30,839 nt of DNA from a virus. A program made the translations under genes and the position numbers. Where the stretch lies: positions 1 through 30,839 of the IMG/VR virus record IMGVR_UViG_3300050139_000078; one strand, written 5' to 3'. Below the pieces are notes generated by a model. It was not told the DNA's origin. It saw only the letters and a list, made by a program, of their open reading frames with translations, and did not search any database. Below, one piece after another: positions 27,670 to 30,839 of the stretch (the stretch's first letter is position 1; each line of letters starts with the position of its first letter).

Positions 27670-27681
27670 CACTGCTACGCC
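27668..27681 (+). repeat. Module motif GACACTGCTACGCC, copy 1
   Basis: This is the first of three identical 14-bp copies (27668, 28351, 29305), each placed between a hairpin and an AT-rich stretch before a small gene. A variant, TGCTTACGCC, occurs at 29622. Confidence 0.7.
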
Positions 27682-27690
27682 TATGCCGAC

Positions 27691-27710
27691 TATATATAAT
27701 AATATAAATA
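27691..27710 (+). promoter_or_regulatory. AT-rich -10 region after motif copy 1
   Basis: The stretch contains TATAAT at 27695-27700 and TATAAATA at 27703-27710. TGCTAC within the repeat ends 16 bp before the TATAAT, a spacing compatible with a promoter in which the repeat acts as the upstream element. Confidence 0.45.
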
Positions 27711-27752
27711 AAGTTATTAAACAAATTAATAACTTATAACAAGGAGGACTAC

Positions 27753-27974
27753 ATGTTACTCACTATCACAGAGCGTGTCACTACGCGCGCCATCAGGTAT
27801 GTGATCGAGCAGGATGGAGTGCGGACACACATGCTCAACAGTGCGAGTCTCGACTGGCATCTAGAGCACAAGCTCTACCTGACAGCTGGACAGAGGAACG
27901 AGGTATTCATGGAGATGGCCGATCAAGGCAAGGCTGTGCTCGAACTGACCCAAGTCGAATCAATTGCTTCCTAA
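27753..27974 (+). CDS. Small phage protein, unknown
   Basis: This 73-aa protein follows AACAAGGAGGACTAC. It has strands at the N-terminus (LLTITERVTTRAIRYVIEQD) and a helix (NEVFMEMADQGKAVLELTQV). No family is recognised. It shares its leader with the next gene 20 bp downstream. Confidence 0.68.
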   Translation: MLLTITERVTTRAIRYVIEQDGVRTHMLNSASLDWHLEHKLYLTAGQRNEVFMEMADQGKAVLELTQVESIAS

Positions 27975-27994
27975 CCAATAACAAAGGGGACTAA

Positions 27995-28297
27995 ATGATT
28001 ACACTCAAGAATGCTCAGTCAATAGGTTGTATCGACTATGGCAACAACAACTTCTTCGAGATCATGAAGGATAGTGATGGAACTATCGGGTTCATGAGTC
28101 ATGGAGAACCAGCGGATGACAATGGTGACGGAACATGGAGCTGCGAGGCTGATAGCATAACCAAGTTCCTAGCCGACATCAAGGACCGACCAGACTTCGA
28201 TGAGATCACAACCAATCTCATGGAGATATTCAACTACAACGAGCACTATGAGACGCGCACGGCGATAGTGAGTGCGCGAGCTGATTACAAGATCTAG
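27995..28297 (+). CDS. Small acidic phage protein, unknown
   Basis: This 100-aa protein follows AACAAAGGGGACTAA. It has a Gly/Asn/Asp-rich beta region (IDYGNNNFFEIMKDSDGTIG, DDNGDGTW) and an acidic helix (ITKFLADIKDRPDFDEITTN). Acidic small proteins of this kind in phage early regions often inhibit host enzymes, but no specific target can be inferred. Confidence 0.7.
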   Translation: MITLKNAQSIGCIDYGNNNFFEIMKDSDGTIGFMSHGEPADDNGDGTWSCEADSITKFLADIKDRPDFDEITTNLMEIFNYNEHYETRTAIVSARADYKI

Positions 28298-28306
28298 CAA
28301 GCATAT

Positions 28307-28334
28307 GACAGGGCGAGCGCAAGCTCGCCCTGTC
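28307..28334 (+). terminator. Long GCAA-loop hairpin
   Basis: GACAGGGCGAGC-GCAA-GCTCGCCCTGTC is a perfect 12-bp stem with a GNRA loop, 9 bp after the stop codon. It is followed by TCTCTGG, a weak T tract. Confidence 0.65.
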
Positions 28335-28350
28335 TCTCTGGCCTATGCAT

Positions 28351-28364
28351 GACACTGCTACGCC
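28351..28364 (+). repeat. Module motif GACACTGCTACGCC, copy 2
   Basis: Identical to the copy at 27668. An AT-rich stretch with TATATA at 28380-28385 follows 15 bp later. Confidence 0.7.
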
Positions 28365-28441
28365 ACCCCATCCTGAACATATATACTAATATAAGTTTTG
28401 AGTATTAAATTAATAATACTCATGCACACACTGGAGGACTG

Positions 28442-28669
28442 ATGTTAGTGAAAGAGAAGTGGTCTGATCTGAGTGAGCAGCAGATGTATGAGTGGACTAT
28501 GGCAACTGCTACTGCATACAACCGAAAGAAGCGAGCGCACTATGCATGGTGGCAGACTATAAAGAATGACCCCGTGGAGTTCTGCTCCTTCGATGATGTA
28601 CTGAGACTATGCGACATCAGAGAGATACAGGCAAGAGAGAACAAGCGGCCAGCGTTCAAGCGGAGATAG
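28442..28669 (+). CDS. Small basic phage protein, unknown
   Basis: This 75-aa protein follows CTGGAGGACTG. It has three Trp residues and a Tyr/Lys/Arg-rich middle (YNRKKRAHYAWWQTIKN), and ends with REIQARENKRPAFKRR. The charge suggests nucleic acid or ribosome contact, but this is inference only. Confidence 0.66.
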   Translation: MLVKEKWSDLSEQQMYEWTMATATAYNRKKRAHYAWWQTIKNDPVEFCSFDDVLRLCDIREIQARENKRPAFKRR

Positions 28670-28701
28670 TGCGGTTCTGATCTTATGGATAGTTAACAAC
28701 A

Positions 28702-28717
28702 ATGAGTCATTAGACTC
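28702..28717 (+). promoter_or_regulatory. Small hairpin before paralog B
   Basis: TGAGTC-ATTA-GACTCA is a perfect 6-bp stem, followed by AAAACAAGGGAGAATCAA, the ribosome binding site of paralog B. Confidence 0.4.
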
Positions 28718-28735
28718 AAAACAAGGGAGAATCAA

Positions 28736-29224
28736 GTGAAAGTGAATCAAAAGTCGGCTGTGTTTGCAGCCATCAGCATGGTGCTGAGCAATGCAGGTAT
28801 CGAGTTCACCGAGGGTGAGAACGTATCTGAGCACATGACCAAAGAAGTCCGTGCACAGGTCAATGCGATCCTCTTCCAAGGCTTCAGAGCTGGGGACATT
28901 GAGCTCGACCGTGAGTACAGTGACACGGACCTGAAGGCGTATGTGAGTGGCTTACAGTCCAACTGGATCCGCAAGGACAAGCGACTGAATGGCAACACCA
29001 CATATGTGGCCAAGAACCCTGGATCACGTGCAGGCTCTGGAGACAGCCAGCTCAAGAACATGAAGCTCTTGCTGGCGACGCTCACTCCTGGCACGGACGA
29101 CTACATCGAGGTCGAGACCGCAGTGACCGCACGCACTATCGAAGTGCAAGCGAGCAAGGCCAAGTCGATCACGGTGGACTTCAGTGCTCTGCCTGCTCAT
29201 CTCCGCGCTAAGTTCCAGAAGTAA
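28736..29224 (+). CDS. Paralogous phage protein B, unknown function
   Basis: This 162-aa protein starts at a GTG after AAGGGAGAATCAA. It has the same opening (MKVNQKSAVF), conserved core and ending (VDFSALPAHLRAKF) as 26934-27443. Many codons differ by synonymous changes in the conserved core, so the duplication is old and both copies have been kept under selection at protein level. It is followed by a strong terminator. Function unknown. Confidence 0.75.
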   Translation: MKVNQKSAVFAAISMVLSNAGIEFTEGENVSEHMTKEVRAQVNAILFQGFRAGDIELDREYSDTDLKAYVSGLQSNWIRKDKRLNGNTTYVAKNPGSRAGSGDSQLKNMKLLLATLTPGTDDYIEVETAVTARTIEVQASKAKSITVDFSALPAHLRAKFQK

Positions 29225-29249
29225 TATCCCGATAGCATAAGCCAACTCT

Positions 29250-29281
29250 GCCCAGGTCGCTCTGATCTGGGCTTTCTTATT
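29250..29281 (+). terminator. Intrinsic terminator after paralog B
   Basis: GCCCAGGTC-GCTCT-GATCTGGGC forms a 9-bp stem with one G-T pair, followed by TTTCTTATT. Confidence 0.8.
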
Positions 29282-29283
29282 CC

Positions 29284-29305
29284 CAGTAGGCCTCAGCGCC
29301 TGCTG
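29284..29305 (+). terminator. Third module hairpin
   Basis: CAGTAGGC pairs with GCCTGCTG around a 6-base loop. Its last base is the first base of motif copy 3, the same close spacing as at 27646-27681. Confidence 0.5.
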
Positions 29306-29318
29306 ACACTGCTACGCC
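29305..29318 (+). repeat. Module motif GACACTGCTACGCC, copy 3
   Basis: Identical to the copies at 27668 and 28351, again between a hairpin and a gene. The AT-rich part after it (ACATATACG) is shorter. Confidence 0.7.
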
Positions 29319-29381
29319 GAGCCCACATATACGCTCCAGCTCGTGCTGATACTAATGAATACATGGACTGGAGGGTTTTCA

Positions 29382-29573
29382 GTGCACGCCGATATATTCG
29401 AGAAAGAGCTAATAACAAGAGACCTAGTCTCATTCCTTAAATCAGTAGGCCTTATAGATGTAGAAGAGTATGTCAGCATCATGCGCATCCTGATAGGGAG
29501 GATAGACGAGGAGCTGAAGAGACCGATGCCGACCACTATATCTGGCCAACTTAGGAAAGCCGACTCAGAGTGA
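29382..29573 (+). CDS. Plus-strand member of the LLxxLG family
   Basis: The likely start is a GTG at 29382 after TGGAGGG, giving 63 aa; the frame extends further upstream without a better ribosome binding site. It contains RDLVSFLKSVGLIDVEEY and VSIMRILIGRIDEEL, clearly related to the minus-strand gene 26332-26454. This links the early modules to the micro-gene array. Confidence 0.6.
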   Translation: MHADIFEKELITRDLVSFLKSVGLIDVEEYVSIMRILIGRIDEELKRPMPTTISGQLRKADSE

Positions 29574-29735
29574 CCAGCGGCCTAATTGGCCTTTCCTTGG
29601 GCCTGCTCTCGTCTTATCAACTGCTTACGCCATATCCCGACCTGATATATTGCTGGGTTGTAGGTGTGTATTCAGTTACAACTAAGAACCAACTGGGATA
29701 ATCTAGTTGGTAGCTACAGAAGTGGGGAGGCAAGT
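29574..29735 (+). promoter_or_regulatory. Control region of the last gene run
   Basis: It contains a short GGCC-TAATT-GGCC stem with TTTCCTT, a variant module motif TGCTTACGCC (29622-29631), TGATATATTGC as a -10-like stretch, and a perfect 7-bp inverted repeat ACCAACT/AGTTGGT at 29688-29711 with a 10-base spacer just before the next ribosome binding site. Confidence 0.45.
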
Positions 29736-29864
29736 ATGGACGATAAGGGTGTAAGTGCTGCTTATAATGTGGTTGTTCGCATAAGGGACGAGACATGGCT
29801 TACAGAGTTCCATGTAGATGAAGTGGCTGTATTGGGTGTTAACTTAACTAAGGAGGATATATGA
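29736..29864 (+). CDS. 42-aa protein, unknown
   Basis: The ATG follows GTGGGGAGGCAAGT, which decides against a longer upstream start. The product is beta-rich (AYNVVVRIRDETWLTEFHVD) and its stop overlaps the next start as ATGA. Confidence 0.6.
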   Translation: MDDKGVSAAYNVVVRIRDETWLTEFHVDEVAVLGVNLTKEDI

Positions 29865-30067
29865 ATGCAGGTGAGAGGTTCTTCGTGTTCTGTGTAGATG
29901 CTACTGGGAAGGATGTCTTCGTGGCCAAGGATGGAGGTCTCACTCCTGATCTAGCTGAGGCTGACCTTAATACAGAGGACATAGCTGATGACTTAGCAGT
30001 CTTAGTGAGTGCTGAGTTCGACATGTGCTTTGGTATTGGTCAGGATGTCTCGAGCTGGGAGGCATAG
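29861..30067 (+). CDS. 68-aa acidic protein, unknown
   Basis: The start follows AACTAAGGAGGATAT. It has an N-terminal strand (RFFVFCVDATGKDVFVAKDG), then a very acidic stretch (DLAEADLNTEDIADDLAVLV). It is coupled to its neighbours by short spacing. Confidence 0.65.
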   Translation: MNAGERFFVFCVDATGKDVFVAKDGGLTPDLAEADLNTEDIADDLAVLVSAEFDMCFGIGQDVSSWEA

Positions 30068-30322
30068 ATGTATACCGCATTACAGGTCTCTACAGCATGT
30101 AGGAAGGCTGGATTCAAGGTATTAGATGTGGAAGAGGGGAATGAGGCTGAGCAGACAGATGGTATTGTCCAGCTCACTCCTTATACGCATATCCAGGTCG
30201 GATGTCATTACCTCTGTCTGGTCAAAGAGGACGACGGCAAGTTCGAGTGGCTGCACGAGACCGAATCATTGGCCAACATGATCTACTTCATCCGCACCTG
30301 CTTCATAGGCAGGAAGATATGA
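30068..30322 (+). CDS. 84-aa protein, unknown
   Basis: The ATG directly follows the preceding stop and the ribosome binding site is GGGAGG. The product has an N-terminal helix, a beta pair (THIQVGCHYLCLVKEDDGKF) and a C-terminal hydrophobic helix (SLANMIYFIRTCFIG). Strand-turn-strand followed by a helix resembles some micro-proteins of the array, but the LLxxLG signature is missing. Confidence 0.62.
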   Translation: MYTALQVSTACRKAGFKVLDVEEGNEAEQTDGIVQLTPYTHIQVGCHYLCLVKEDDGKFEWLHETESLANMIYFIRTCFIGRKI

Positions 30323-30543
30323 GTTCAATAGCGTTCAACCAGAAGATGAAGAAATCAGAGTTTGAGGCCAAGGTTGTAGCAGATCTTGGCATGGACGGTC
30401 TTACTTGCTGTCCGTATGTTGAAGAGGGGAAGCACATGACTCTATACTACAAGAATGGCGTACATGTAGGAACATGGATAAGAAGTTGTGGTATTAGTCG
30501 AGGTTGGATCTTTACATCTGCGTATCCAAAGCCAACACCTTGA
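30319..30543 (+). CDS. 74-aa protein, unknown
   Basis: The ATG overlaps the preceding stop as ATGA and follows AGGAAG; a longer start at 30202 lies inside the previous gene. It contains an aromatic strand-turn-strand (HMTLYYKNGVHVGTWI) like those in the micro-gene family and ends in SAYPKPTP. Confidence 0.58.
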   Translation: MSSIAFNQKMKKSEFEAKVVADLGMDGLTCCPYVEEGKHMTLYYKNGVHVGTWIRSCGISRGWIFTSAYPKPTP

Positions 30544-30686
30544 ACGACCATATCCTTGCTATCCAAGATCTAATTAGATTGCTCAGGATGCTGGATATTC
30601 GCAGCGCTTTGAATGTAAAAGGTGACCACGGAAGGTTATACTACTTTGGCTTTGCTGAGAGAATGGGCATCAACACTCAATCCTGA
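30540..30686 (+). CDS. Plus-strand LLxxLG micro-protein, TTG start
   Basis: The frame carries QDLIRLLRMLDIRSALNV, followed by an aromatic segment (GRLYYFGFAERMG). TTG at 30540 overlaps the previous stop as TTGA, a coupled start giving 48 aa. A TTG at 30504 would give 60 aa. Neither has a good ribosome binding site. Confidence 0.52.
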   Translation: MNDHILAIQDLIRLLRMLDIRSALNVKGDHGRLYYFGFAERMGINTQS

Positions 30687-30716
30687 ACTGAATATACTGT
30701 AACAAGGGAGGACTCG

Positions 30717-30839
30717 ATGTCGAACGAATTGAAGCCACAAGAATTGATGCTCACTGCAACAACTCTAGCTGATCTCAAAGAGAATGTCGCTCGAAGTATG
30801 AGAGAGAATAGCTTTGGTGACGGTATGGAGTACGAGATG
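30717..30839 (+). CDS. Start of a gene running off the window
   Basis: An ATG after AACAAGGGAGGACTCG opens a frame with no stop to the window end (41 codons). The N-terminus is helical and polar (LMLTATTLADLKENVARSMR). TATACT lies about 25 bp upstream. Too little is present to identify it. Confidence 0.6.
   Translation, partial: MSNELKPQELMLTATTLADLKENVARSMRENSFGDGMEYEM

Noticed and set aside
30202-30543. 113-aa version of the 74-aa gene
   Set aside because: The first third overlaps the previous gene and has no ribosome binding site; the ATG at 30319 has AGGAAG and an ATGA overlap.

Overview
The window looks like part of the genome of a large virulent contractile-tailed phage (myovirus). 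Positions 1 to about 20.9 kb are a continuous minus-strand morphogenesis block. In transcription order it encodes head-tail joining proteins, a 944-aa tail sheath, a tail tube and two tube-like paralogs, two overlapping tail assembly chaperone-type genes, a 975-aa tape measure, a gpD/gp27-like hub, a gp5/gpV-like spike, a gp25-like wedge protein with a LysM-like segment, and a baseplate J protein cut by the window edge. I saw no tRNA, rRNA, integrase, transposon or CRISPR array. The host cannot be named from sequence. Several genes have a TATAAT box exactly 6 bp before the ATG, which suggests a host that tolerates leaderless mRNAs.

From 20.98 to 26.6 kb the window holds accessory genes: a short plus-strand run (20984-21893), then a long minus-strand run (26615 down to 21890) of tiny overlapping genes, mostly 30-60 codons and mostly below usual ORF-calling cutoffs. 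Read one by one, about 25 of them share a short amphipathic motif of the type LLxxLGh, often beside a beta-hairpin-like stretch with Gly and Trp. The motif may sit near the N-terminus, in the middle or at the very C-terminus. I interpret this as a diverged, shuffled family of micro-proteins.

From 26.9 kb to the end lies a plus-strand set of small, probably early or host-takeover genes, all with very strong GGAGGA-type ribosome binding sites. The first part is built of repeated modules: a GC-rich hairpin (often with a GCAA or TTCG loop), the 14-bp motif GACACTGCTACGCC, an AT-rich -10-like stretch, a ribosome binding site and one small gene. Two genes (26934-27443 and 28736-29224) are clear paralogs. 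Two more (29382-29573 and 30540-30686) carry the micro-protein motif of the minus-strand array.

The strongest observations are: (1) the tail sheath carries an insertion that reads as a DUF3494/ice-binding-like domain in circularly permuted order; (2) the micro-gene family; (3) a -10-only promoter class with leaderless geometry. The tail tube and sheath genes also appear to be separate promoter-terminator units inside the long structural operon.
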